In this document: piece by piece, positions 1 through 6,229 of the stretch
Layout: the number at the start of each line of letters is the position of its first letter
Numbering within the stretch: position 1 is the stretch's first letter
Assembly: GCA_903821715.1 (NCBI GenBank)
Contig: CAIJMB010000056.1
Location: 1-12,816, forward strand
Origin: an uncultured Flavobacteriales bacterium
Lineage (GTDB): Bacteria; Bacteroidota; Bacteroidia; Flavobacteriales; Schleiferiaceae
Length of the DNA stretch: 12,816 nt
Direction: 5' to 3'
Made by a program: the position numbers and the translations under genes
The notes under the pieces: model-generated
Databases searched by the model: none
Told to the model about the DNA's origin: nothing
What the model saw: the letters and a program-made list of their open reading frames with translations, nothing else

Positions 1-1
1 G

Positions 2-643
2 TATGACTCTTCAGCCTTCGGAACCAACGGTTTTGACCCGAACAAGCTTGTGGCTTACGGTCAGAAAGTAATTGACGCTGCCGACGTTTCGCGCACCTTT
101 GTTCGCTACGACTTCACTGACCCAGCTACTGGTCGCGGTGTGGAGCTTGACCTCAACGACGGCGCCTACTTCTTTAACGTTACGCAGTACGACAACCAAG
201 GTGCAAACTACCTCGCTATCCGCAACGACCAGACTTTTGGAAAGTTGAGCGGTTCAGGGTACTTCTACCTACCCAATGCTCCGACCGCGGGCTGGTACAG
301 TGGATACAGCAATTCTCTTGCCTTCAACAACCTGTGGGTTCGTTCACTTTACTGTCCTGCCTCGGTTGCCGCGGCATGTATGTTGAGCGTTGACGAGAAT
401 CCAATGGCTGAACTTGCATTGGCTCCGAACCCAGCTACAGACTACGTCAACGTATCGTTCGGTATGCTTACTGGTCAGTACCAAATCGAAGTTCTTGACC
501 TCACCGGTAAGGTGGTGAAGAGCGAGTTGGTTCGCGCTGGAGCAAATGTTCCTGTATTCGTTGGAAACCTCGACCGCGGTATGTACGTGGTTCGCGTAGC
601 CAAGGGTACGGACGTGAAGACCTTCAAAGTGTCGCTTCTCTAA
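2..643 (+). CDS. Secreted protein with C-terminal T9SS type A sorting domain (5' partial)
   Basis: The frame is open from the first bases of the window and ends at TAA 641-643, so only the last 213 residues are visible. The true start lies to the left; the GTG at 50 is an internal Val. The last 75 or so residues (from about nt 410) form a typical Por secretion-system sorting domain: a LAPNPATDYVNV start, then a beta-rich stretch containing VLDLTGKVV, a GMYVVRV strand and a short KTFKVSLL end. In the family this domain directs export across the outer membrane by the type IX system and is then removed or anchored. The 135 residues before it are rich in Gly, Asn, Tyr and Asp with two nearby Cys (YCPASVAAAC). 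They look like an extracellular beta-rich domain, but I cannot assign an activity. An intrinsic terminator follows at once. Confidence 0.88.
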   Translation, partial: YDSSAFGTNGFDPNKLVAYGQKVIDAADVSRTFVRYDFTDPATGRGVELDLNDGAYFFNVTQYDNQGANYLAIRNDQTFGKLSGSGYFYLPNAPTAGWYSGYSNSLAFNNLWVRSLYCPASVAAACMLSVDENPMAELALAPNPATDYVNVSFGMLTGQYQIEVLDLTGKVVKSELVRAGANVPVFVGNLDRGMYVVRVAKGTDVKTFKVSLL

Positions 644-664
644 GCAACCACTTTATCCAAAGAG

Positions 665-696
665 AACGGCCCGGGGAAACCCGGGCCGTTTTGTTT
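665..696 (+). terminator. Intrinsic terminator, 11-bp stem with GAAA tetraloop
   Basis: The left arm AACGGCCCGGG (665-675) pairs perfectly with CCCGGGCCGTT (680-690) around a GAAA loop (676-679), followed by a T-rich tract TTGTTT (691-696). It lies 21 nt after the stop codon of the T9SS cargo gene and 19 nt before the end of the convergent nth gene. The minus-strand side has only a weak T tract, so it works best for the plus-strand gene but could also help stop nth transcripts. Confidence 0.93.
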
Positions 697-715
697 GGAT
701 TCTATCTCTGCTGCG

Positions 716-1354
716 CTAAACTTTAGGCATCCGACCTCCAAGGACGGTTCGCGTGATGAAGTCCTTTTCGAGGGACCATCCGCGCGCGGGGCTGTACTCG
801 CGCCCGTAAAAGATGATTTGCAGATGGAGCTTGTTCCAGAGCTCCTTTGGAAAGAGCTTTTTGGCGTCCTTTTCGGTTTGCTCCACGCTTTTGCCGGAGG
901 TGAGCGCCCAGCGGGTCATCAAGCGGTGAATGTGCGTATCCACAGGGAACGCGGGGACTCCAAATGCCTGGCTCATGACCACTGAAGCGGTTTTGTGTCC
1001 AACTCCGGGCATCGCTTCAAGCGCTTCAAACGACTGCGGAACCTGTCCTCCGTGCAGCGTCACAATCATTTCAGAAAGCCCCTTGAGTCCCTTGGACTTC
1101 ATTGGTACCAAACCGCACGGACGAATGATTCCGGCAATCTCTTCGATGCTCAGTGCAGCCATAGCCTCCGGCGTGTCCGCCTTGGCAAACAGGGTAGGGG
1201 TAATCGTGTTGACGCGGGCATCTGTGCACTGCGCTGACAGTACGACCGCGCACAGCAAGGTAAACGGACTGTAGTGGTCGAGCGGAATCGGAACCTCCGG
1301 ATACAGGTTCTCGAGGTGCTCGATGATGTAGGCTGCTTTTTGCTTCTTGGTCAC
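716..1354 (-). CDS. nth: Endonuclease III (DNA glycosylase/AP lyase) lacking the Fe-S cysteines
   Basis: This 212-residue protein is a helix-hairpin-helix base-excision repair glycosylase that removes oxidised pyrimidines and cleaves the resulting abasic site. The HhH segment MPGVGHKTA carries the catalytic Lys121, and VDTHIHR carries the catalytic Asp139, matching Lys120 and Asp138 of E. coli Nth. The N-terminal half has the usual LSAQCTDARVN motif. The C-terminal loop is unusual: in E. coli it holds four Cys that bind a [4Fe-4S] cluster, but here the equivalent stretch (about residues 185-205, YGREYSPARGW onward) has no Cys at all, and the protein ends soon after. The frame is intact, so this is not a visible frameshift. 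The start is GTG 1354-1352, four bases after a GACCTTTG promoter-like box, with no Shine-Dalgarno sequence. It is divergent from bcp. Family assignment is secure; presence of a cluster is doubtful. Confidence 0.95.
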   Translation of the reverse strand: MTKKQKAAYIIEHLENLYPEVPIPLDHYSPFTLLCAVVLSAQCTDARVNTITPTLFAKADTPEAMAALSIEEIAGIIRPCGLVPMKSKGLKGLSEMIVTLHGGQVPQSFEALEAMPGVGHKTASVVMSQAFGVPAFPVDTHIHRLMTRWALTSGKSVEQTEKDAKKLFPKELWNKLHLQIIFYGREYSPARGWSLEKDFITRTVLGGRMPKV

Positions 1355-1358
1355 GGAA

Positions 1359-1366
1359 CAAAGGTC
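1359..1366 (-). promoter_or_regulatory. Probable -7 box of nth (GACCTTTG)
   Basis: On the minus strand GACCTTTG matches the Bacteroidota -7 consensus TAnnTTTG at all but the first base. It ends four bases before the GTG start, so transcription would begin at or beside the start codon. No TTG was found at the usual -33 distance, so the call rests on the -7 box alone. Confidence 0.4.
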
Positions 1367-1379
1367 GAAACCCCGGCGT

Positions 1380-1387
1380 TACCTTTA
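1380..1387 (+). promoter_or_regulatory. Possible -7 box of bcp (TACCTTTA)
   Basis: TACCTTTA differs from TAnnTTTG only in the last base and lies 22 nt before the bcp ATG. The expected short 5' leader is A-rich (AATAAAAAAAGTAAA), a common feature of Bacteroidota translation starts that lack a Shine-Dalgarno sequence. The divergent nth box lies within 25 nt, so the two promoters share one small intergenic region. Confidence 0.4.
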
Positions 1388-1409
1388 ACAGAATAAAAAA
1401 AGTAAACCG

Positions 1410-1868
1410 ATGACCCATCTTAATCCAGGCGACCAAGCCCCCCACTTTGAAGCTCAAGACCAGCACGGAACCACTGTTTCGCTTGCTCAATTCGCCGGCA
1501 AAAAGGTGGTGCTTTACTTTTATCCGAAGGACGATACCCCTGGATGTACGGCTGAGGCGTGCTCGTTCCGCGACGGCCAATCAGAACTACAGAATGCAGG
1601 GTACGCGGTACTTGGTGTATCGCCCGACAGCGTGAAATCGCACGGCAAGTTCGCGGACAAGTTCTCATTAAATTTCTCTCTGCTCGCCGACACCGAAAAG
1701 ACCATCTGCCAGGCCTATGGGGTGTGGGGCAAGAAGAAGTTTATGGGTCGCGAATACGACGGCGTACACCGCGAGACCTTCGTGATTGACGAGGCTGGAC
1801 GCATTGAGCGCGTGATCACCAAAGTGGACACCAAAGAGGCGACCAAGCAGATTCTCGCCGGGGCCTAA
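1410..1868 (+). CDS. bcp: Thioredoxin-dependent thiol peroxidase (peroxiredoxin Bcp/PrxQ)
   Basis: This 152-residue cytoplasmic peroxiredoxin reduces H2O2 and organic hydroperoxides with electrons from thioredoxin. The active-site segment is DDTPGCTAEACSFRD: Cys46 is the peroxidatic Cys and Cys51, five residues on, is the resolving Cys. This is the same spacing as Cys45/Cys50 in E. coli Bcp, so an atypical two-Cys mechanism within one chain is expected. A third Cys (100) is not part of the known mechanism. The downstream YGVW..KKKFMGREYDGVHRETFVID stretch is typical of the family and the length is normal. ATG 1410 follows an A-rich leader and is the only good start. Divergence from nth and closeness to recA suggest an oxidative-damage neighbourhood, but co-regulation is not shown. 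Confidence 0.96.
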   Translation: MTHLNPGDQAPHFEAQDQHGTTVSLAQFAGKKVVLYFYPKDDTPGCTAEACSFRDGQSELQNAGYAVLGVSPDSVKSHGKFADKFSLNFSLLADTEKTICQAYGVWGKKKFMGREYDGVHRETFVIDEAGRIERVITKVDTKEATKQILAGA

Positions 1869-1896
1869 ATTCCGCCTCGAGAGTTATGAACGAAGG

Positions 1897-1927
1897 TTGC
1901 GGCAGCCGTGGCAAGCGCGTACTTTCG
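1897..1927 (+). promoter_or_regulatory. Possible upstream recA promoter (TTG -20 nt- TACTTTCG)
   Basis: TTG at 1897-1899 is followed after 20 nt by TACTTTCG (1920-1927), one mismatch from TAnnTTTG. The spacing fits the Bacteroidota -33/-7 pattern. It would give recA a leader of roughly 60 nt. A better -7 box lies 40 nt downstream, so the two may be alternative start points. Confidence 0.4.
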
Positions 1928-1959
1928 TTTAGCCGACGACTACGGACTTCGGCCCCCTC

Positions 1960-1967
1960 TACTTTTG
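1960..1967 (+). promoter_or_regulatory. Probable recA-proximal -7 box (TACTTTTG)
   Basis: TACTTTTG matches TAnnTTTG exactly and lies 26 nt before the recA ATG. The region after it is A/C-rich with no Shine-Dalgarno motif, as expected for Bacteroidota. No clear -33 TTG was seen at the right distance. I saw no recognisable LexA operator, so SOS control cannot be claimed. Confidence 0.5.
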
Positions 1968-1993
1968 GCACAAACCATTAACAATCACATACA

Positions 1994-2992
1994 ATGAGTC
2001 AAGATCGCGAAGCCAAACTCAAGGCGCTCCGCCTCACAATGGAGAAACTAGATAAGACCTACGGCAAGGGGGCCGTGATGCGCATGGGTGATTCCGCCGT
2101 CGAAGAGGTCGAAATCATTCCGTCAGGTTCTCTTGGCCTCGACATTGCCCTGGGAATTGGCGGCTACCCACGTGGCCGTGTCATCGAAATCTATGGCCCT
2201 GAATCGTCGGGTAAAACCACGCTCACCCTGCACGCCATCGCAGAAGTGCAGCGCAAGGGCGGAATTGCAGCATTCATAGATGCCGAACACGCATTTGACC
2301 GTTTTTATGCTGAAAAACTGGGTGTAGATACCGAAAACCTTATTATTTCACAGCCTGACAACGGCGAACAAGCTCTTGAGATTGCTGATAACTTGATTCG
2401 TTCAGGGGCGATTGACCTGATTGTGGTTGACTCGGTCGCCGCACTGACGCCCAAGGCCGAGATCGAAGGCGAGATGGGTGAATCCAAAGTCGGTCTGCAC
2501 GCTCGTCTGATGTCGCAAGCGCTTCGCAAGCTTACGGGTACAATTTCAAAGACCAACTGTACGTGCATATTCATTAACCAGCTTCGTGAGAAGATCGGGG
2601 TAATGTTCGGCAACCCTGAGACGACTACAGGCGGTAACGCTCTTAAGTTTTATGCCTCGGTGCGCTTAGACATTCGTCGTTCTACCCAAATTAAGGATGG
2701 TGATGTGGCTGTAGGTAACCGTGTTAAGGTTAAAGTGGTGAAGAACAAAGTGGCTCCACCATTCCGTGTAGCTGAATTTGACATTCTCTTTGGTGAGGGC
2801 ATCAGCAAGGTGGGCGAAATCATCGACTTGGGTGTTGCCACTGAGGTGATTTCAAAGAGCGGAAGCTGGTTCAGCTACGGCGACACCAAGTTGGGCCAAG
2901 GCCGCGACGGCGTGAAGGCAATATTGAAGGACAATCCCGAACTCTGTGACGAAATTGAAGCACAAATTGTTGCCAAGCTTCCTAAGGCTTAG
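1994..2992 (+). CDS. recA: Recombinase RecA
   Basis: This 332-residue protein is the ATP-dependent strand-exchange protein of homologous recombination and the co-protease of the SOS response where LexA exists. Walker A is GPESSGKT (residues 68-75). The catalytic Glu98 lies in DAEHAFDRFY, where the Phe variant is common in Bacteroidota. Walker B is LIVVD (142-146). The DNA-binding loops are present (GEMGESKVGLHARLMSQALR; FGNPETTTGGNALKFY) and no intein interrupts the gene. The protein ends at AKLPKA and lacks the long acidic tail of E. coli RecA (353 residues). ATG 1994 follows an A/C-rich leader. The last 47 nt overlap, in another frame, the start of the TPR lipoprotein gene, implying co-transcription. 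Confidence 0.99.
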   Translation: MSQDREAKLKALRLTMEKLDKTYGKGAVMRMGDSAVEEVEIIPSGSLGLDIALGIGGYPRGRVIEIYGPESSGKTTLTLHAIAEVQRKGGIAAFIDAEHAFDRFYAEKLGVDTENLIISQPDNGEQALEIADNLIRSGAIDLIVVDSVAALTPKAEIEGEMGESKVGLHARLMSQALRKLTGTISKTNCTCIFINQLREKIGVMFGNPETTTGGNALKFYASVRLDIRRSTQIKDGDVAVGNRVKVKVVKNKVAPPFRVAEFDILFGEGISKVGEIIDLGVATEVISKSGSWFSYGDTKLGQGRDGVKAILKDNPELCDEIEAQIVAKLPKA

Positions 2993-3989
2993 TCTGCTCG
3001 CCCTCGCAATCGCGTCGTGCGGAAGCCCTGAAGGTCAGACTGATTCCGAAGTAGGCGGTGAAGACCGAGTACTGGATTCACTTACGGCGGTACTTAAAGA
3101 AGATCCTGAGAACGTGACCGCGCTGGTTGCTAGGGCAGACTACTATCTTAGGGTTAAGAACTTCCCCTACGCAAAGATGGACGCACAAGCTGCGTTCACC
3201 GTGGACAGTAGCAATCATGATGTATTGCGGGTTCTTGGTGATGCGCACTATGTGAGTAATGAAACCCGAATTTCTCGGGATGCGTGGCAGCGATGTGCCG
3301 AGCTATACCCTAAGGATGTGGAGTGTCGGCTCAAGTTAGCCGAGCTGTACCAAGTAGTTATGGAGTACGCTAGGAGTTCTAAGGTGGTGGACGAGGTGCT
3401 CGCCATTGACCCTAACAACCCGACGGCCTACTTCATCAAGGGAATCAACGTGCGCGACGAGAAAGGTGATACTGGGGTAGCCCTTGCGTACATCCAAAAG
3501 GCTATTGATTTAGATCCGAATTATGAAGTAGCCTTGGATATGGCTGGCGTGATGCATTCGGCTATGGGTAATCCACTGGCATTGAGCTATTTTGAGCGCC
3601 TTGCTACGTTGCGCCCCGACGACTTCAATGTCTACTACAAAGTGGGAATGTTTCACTTGGGCGTGAAGAATTGGAATTCCGCCATAGAAGCCTTTACTCA
3701 GGCGACCCAACTCAATCCTAAGGACGCGGAGAGCCTGTACAACTTGGGTTACATTCACTTGGAGCTGCAGTTGTACACCGAAGCACGCCAGTTCTTCACT
3801 CAGAGTATTGAGGCACGAGCGGTGAACTACAGGGCCCACTATGCACGTGCTTATGTATTCGAAAAAGTGGGTGATTTGAACGCAGCTCAAGCTGACTATT
3901 TGAAGGCGATTGAGTACAATCCGTCGCATGCCCCGTCTAAAGAAGGACTGGGTCGAGTGCGAGCGGGTATCGCAAGCTTTAAAAAGTAA
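2946..3989 (+). CDS. TPR-repeat lipoprotein overlapping the recA 3' end
   Basis: This is a protein of up to 347 residues. The N terminus is a lipoprotein signal peptide: basic residues (KLKHK), a hydrophobic core (LSLLALAIAS), then Cys25 in the lipobox IASC, so export and lipid anchoring are expected. The mature part is almost wholly tetratricopeptide repeats, about eight 34-residue helix pairs; the clearest are near residues 235-300 (AIEAFTQATQLNPKDAESLYNLGYIHLE). TPR arrays hold protein partners; none can be named here. The start is uncertain: GTG 2946 and TTG 2955, 2967 or 2970 all give a plausible signal peptide, and all lie inside recA. No ATG occurs before the lipobox. The gene ends 2 nt before oligopeptidase B, so recA, this gene and ptrB look like one transcript. 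A/T-rich codons are more frequent than in the right half of the window. Confidence 0.88.
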   Translation: MTKLKHKLLPSFLRLSLLALAIASCGSPEGQTDSEVGGEDRVLDSLTAVLKEDPENVTALVARADYYLRVKNFPYAKMDAQAAFTVDSSNHDVLRVLGDAHYVSNETRISRDAWQRCAELYPKDVECRLKLAELYQVVMEYARSSKVVDEVLAIDPNNPTAYFIKGINVRDEKGDTGVALAYIQKAIDLDPNYEVALDMAGVMHSAMGNPLALSYFERLATLRPDDFNVYYKVGMFHLGVKNWNSAIEAFTQATQLNPKDAESLYNLGYIHLELQLYTEARQFFTQSIEARAVNYRAHYARAYVFEKVGDLNAAQADYLKAIEYNPSHAPSKEGLGRVRAGIASFKK

Positions 3990-3991
3990 CT

Positions 3992-6028
3992 ATGGACCAA
4001 CCGCGCGCCGCGCAGCGTCCGCACCGCATGGAGCGGCATGAAGACGTTCGCATTGACGAGTACTACTGGCTCAATGACCGAGAGAATCCTGAGGTCATTG
4101 ACTACCTGAACGCCGAAAATGCCTACCGTGAGGAGGGCATGGCTGGTTCAAAGCCTTTGGTCGACCTACTTTATGCTGAGATGACGGGGCGTTTGGATCC
4201 GAACGAGGCATCGCTTCCGGTGGAGATGGACGGCTACTGGTACCAGTCACGCTACCAAGAGGGCAAAGAGTACCCCGTTCATGTGCGCTTTCAGGGTTCC
4301 GAAGAGGGACCCGAGCAGCCCGTGCTCGATGTGAATGAGTTGGCTGAGGGCAAGCCCTATTGCCAGGTTGCGTCGATGGTAATGACCCGCGACCACCAGC
4401 GCATGGCTTATGCCGTGGATTTTGTGAGCCGTCGGCAGTACACGTTGCGGTTTCGTGAAATCGCAACCGGCGAGGAGCACACAATGGAAATCCCGGACAC
4501 GTCGGGCGCATTCGCGTGGGCCGACGACGGACGGACGTTTTTTTACGCCACAAAGGATTCCGTGACGCTGCGCGTAGATAAGATTTGGCGCCATTCCTTG
4601 GACTCCCAAGGTGAGCCCGTGCTGGTCTTTCACGAGAAGGACGAGGCGTTCAGCTGTACGGTCTACCGCGGTAAAACCAAGAAGTACCTGATGATTTCGA
4701 CCTCGGCCACGAATGTGGATGAGGTGTGGTTCCTCTCGGCCTCAGAACCGCTTGGGGATTTTCAGTGCATCATGCCGCGGACGCCCGGCTTGGAGTATTC
4801 GGCGAGCCACCACGCTTCCAGCTGGTGGATTCGCAGCAACCTCGGGGGCAGAACCAATTTTGCACTGTTTCAGTCGCCTGAAGACCAGCCCGGGGAGTGG
4901 TCTGAAGTGATTCCGCACCGCACCGACGTGCTGCTTGAGGGCATTGATTTGTTTGACGATTTTATGGTACGCGAGGAACGCGAGTGTGGACTGCTGCGCA
5001 TCATGGTGCGCCCATGGGATTCGGCCATGGGGCCTGAATACGCCATTGCGATGCCTGAGGAGACCTATACGCTCTACACGGCCTCAAATCCTTCGTCGGC
5101 GACGCGCACGTTGCGCTACGTCTACACCTCGTTGACGACTCCGGCTACGACCTTTGACTTTGACATGGTCACTCGCGAACAAGTGGTCAAAAAAGTGCAA
5201 AAAGTGGTGGGGGGCTACGACCCAAGTCGCTTCGTGACGCGCCGGCTTTGGGCGACGGCTCCGGACGGAACCCAGGTCCCCATGAGTTGGGTCGGCCCAG
5301 CTGATCGAAAGGGTGCCGTGCCCACATTGCTCTACGGTTACGGAGCCTACGGCATTACCGTCGACCCCGCGTTCAGCATCGCGCGCCTCAGTCTTTTGGA
5401 GCGCGGAATGGCCTACGCCATCGCCCACGTTCGCGGTGGGGAATACCTCGGTCGCGCCTGGTACGAGCAGGGCAGAATGGAGCACAAGCAGAACAGCTTT
5501 AGCGACTTTATCACCTGCGGCGAGATGCTTCGCAGCGAAGGCTACGCTTCACAACTTTTTGCCATGGGCGGAAGCGCCGGCGGACTTCTCATGGGTGCCG
5601 TGATCAACCAGCGTCCGAATCTCTGGTCGGGTGTCATCGCGGCGGTTCCCTTTGTGGACGTAGTCACGACGATGCTCGACGACAGCATTCCACTCACCAC
5701 CGGAGAGTACGATGAATGGGGTAACCCCAACGATCCCGAGGCCTACTACCGAATGAAGTCCTACTCGCCCTACGACAACGTCACGGCGCAGGATTACCCG
5801 CCCTTACTTGTAACTACGGGGCTGCACGACAGCCAAGTTCAGTACTTCGAGCCCGCAAAGTGGGTGGCGCGCCTGCGCGAACGCCGCACCAATTCAGCAC
5901 CCCTCTACATGTACTGCAACATGGACACAGGTCATGGCGGAGCCAGTGGACGCTACGAATCCTACCGCGAAACGGCGATGGAGTATGCGTTTTTGCTCAG
6001 TTTAGCTGAGATTGGCGAGGTTAGCTGA
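3992..6028 (+). CDS. ptrB: Oligopeptidase B (protease II), S9 prolyl oligopeptidase family
   Basis: This 678-residue cytoplasmic serine peptidase cleaves short peptides after Arg or Lys. Residues 1 to about 400 fit the beta-propeller that restricts substrate size, and the rest is an alpha/beta-hydrolase domain. The nucleophile is Ser528 in GGSAGG, with Asp613 in LHDSQV and His648 in TGHGG. Their spacing (85 and 35 residues) equals that of the E. coli triad Ser532/Asp617/His652. Acidic residues Glu572 and Asp574 in GEYDEW sit where the family has the two acidic residues that select basic P1 side chains. GYGAYG is the usual oxyanion-region motif. There is no signal peptide. ATG 3992 is 2 nt after the TPR gene. 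The last eight codons and the TGA are made of the repeat array that begins at 6002, so the C-terminal LAEIGEVS is probably repeat-derived. Confidence 0.95.
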   Translation: MDQPRAAQRPHRMERHEDVRIDEYYWLNDRENPEVIDYLNAENAYREEGMAGSKPLVDLLYAEMTGRLDPNEASLPVEMDGYWYQSRYQEGKEYPVHVRFQGSEEGPEQPVLDVNELAEGKPYCQVASMVMTRDHQRMAYAVDFVSRRQYTLRFREIATGEEHTMEIPDTSGAFAWADDGRTFFYATKDSVTLRVDKIWRHSLDSQGEPVLVFHEKDEAFSCTVYRGKTKKYLMISTSATNVDEVWFLSASEPLGDFQCIMPRTPGLEYSASHHASSWWIRSNLGGRTNFALFQSPEDQPGEWSEVIPHRTDVLLEGIDLFDDFMVREERECGLLRIMVRPWDSAMGPEYAIAMPEETYTLYTASNPSSATRTLRYVYTSLTTPATTFDFDMVTREQVVKKVQKVVGGYDPSRFVTRRLWATAPDGTQVPMSWVGPADRKGAVPTLLYGYGAYGITVDPAFSIARLSLLERGMAYAIAHVRGGEYLGRAWYEQGRMEHKQNSFSDFITCGEMLRSEGYASQLFAMGGSAGGLLMGAVINQRPNLWSGVIAAVPFVDVVTTMLDDSIPLTTGEYDEWGNPNDPEAYYRMKSYSPYDNVTAQDYPPLLVTTGLHDSQVQYFEPAKWVARLRERRTNSAPLYMYCNMDTGHGGASGRYESYRETAMEYAFLLSLAEIGEVS

Positions 6029-6160
6029 GATTGGCTCGTTGGCCGATTGGCGAGGTTAGCAAGGTTGGCTCGTTGGCCGATTGGCGAGGTTAGCAAGGTT
6101 GGCTCGTTGGCCGATTGGCCAGGATGGCAAGATTGGCTGAGATTAGCTCGGTAGCTTTTT
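6002..6160. repeat. TTRGC repeat array with 34-nt higher-order unit, overlapping the ptrB stop
   Basis: The whole stretch can be cut into 18 consecutive 8-10-nt pieces, nearly all starting TTRGC (for example TTGGCTCG, TTGGCCGA, TTAGCAAGG). Four pieces make a 34-nt unit. Two units are identical (6031-6064 and 6065-6098) and a third (6099-6132) differs at four positions. Shorter degenerate pieces flank them. The array begins inside the ptrB coding region and ends in a T tract (CTCGGTAGCTTTTT, 6147-6160). One piece of the third unit can form TGGCC/GGCCA around GATT. A minus-strand frame is open across it, but its product is only low-complexity repeat. A related short element lies at 12700-12734. 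Function unknown; a role in ending convergent transcripts (ptrB and waaA) is possible. Confidence 0.9.
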
Positions 6161-6187
6161 GACAAAAGAGGCCCCTGCAGTGCGCTG

Positions 6188-6229
6188 CTAGAAACAAGAA
6201 ACTAGTTACTAGTGGTTAGTTGCTAGTTT
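6188..6229. repeat. Degenerate heptanucleotide tandem repeat, overlapping the waaA stop
   Basis: Six consecutive 7-nt units occupy 6188-6229: CTAGAAA, CAAGAAA, CTAGTTA, CTAGTGG, TTAGTTG and CTAGTTT. CTAG or a one-base variant recurs every 7 nt. The waaA stop codon (minus strand, 6211-6209) lies inside, so the repeat encodes the C-terminal KLATNH of the Kdo transferase. AAACTAG (6199-6205) can also pair with CTAGTTT (6223-6229), and on the plus strand this is followed by TT. The unit is unrelated to the 34-nt repeat 28 nt away. Confidence 0.85.

Noticed and set aside
1869..1993. LexA/SOS operator before recA
   Set aside because: Only a loose GTT-ATG-AAC symmetry is present near 1883-1891. No known Bacteroidota operator consensus could be matched with confidence.
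6002..6160. CRISPR array
   Set aside because: The 34-nt units abut directly and are themselves built of 8-10-nt pieces. There are no unique spacers and no cas genes in the window.
5962..6165. 67-codon minus-strand frame through the repeat array
   Set aside because: The translated product (ANLANL-like low complexity) merely mirrors the DNA repeat. There is no promoter or start signal.
6133..6170. Classical rho-independent terminator for ptrB
   Set aside because: CTGAG/CTCGG and CTTTT/AAAAG pairings exist near T tracts, but the stems are only 5 bp and weak, so they are mentioned with the repeat instead of being called as a terminator.
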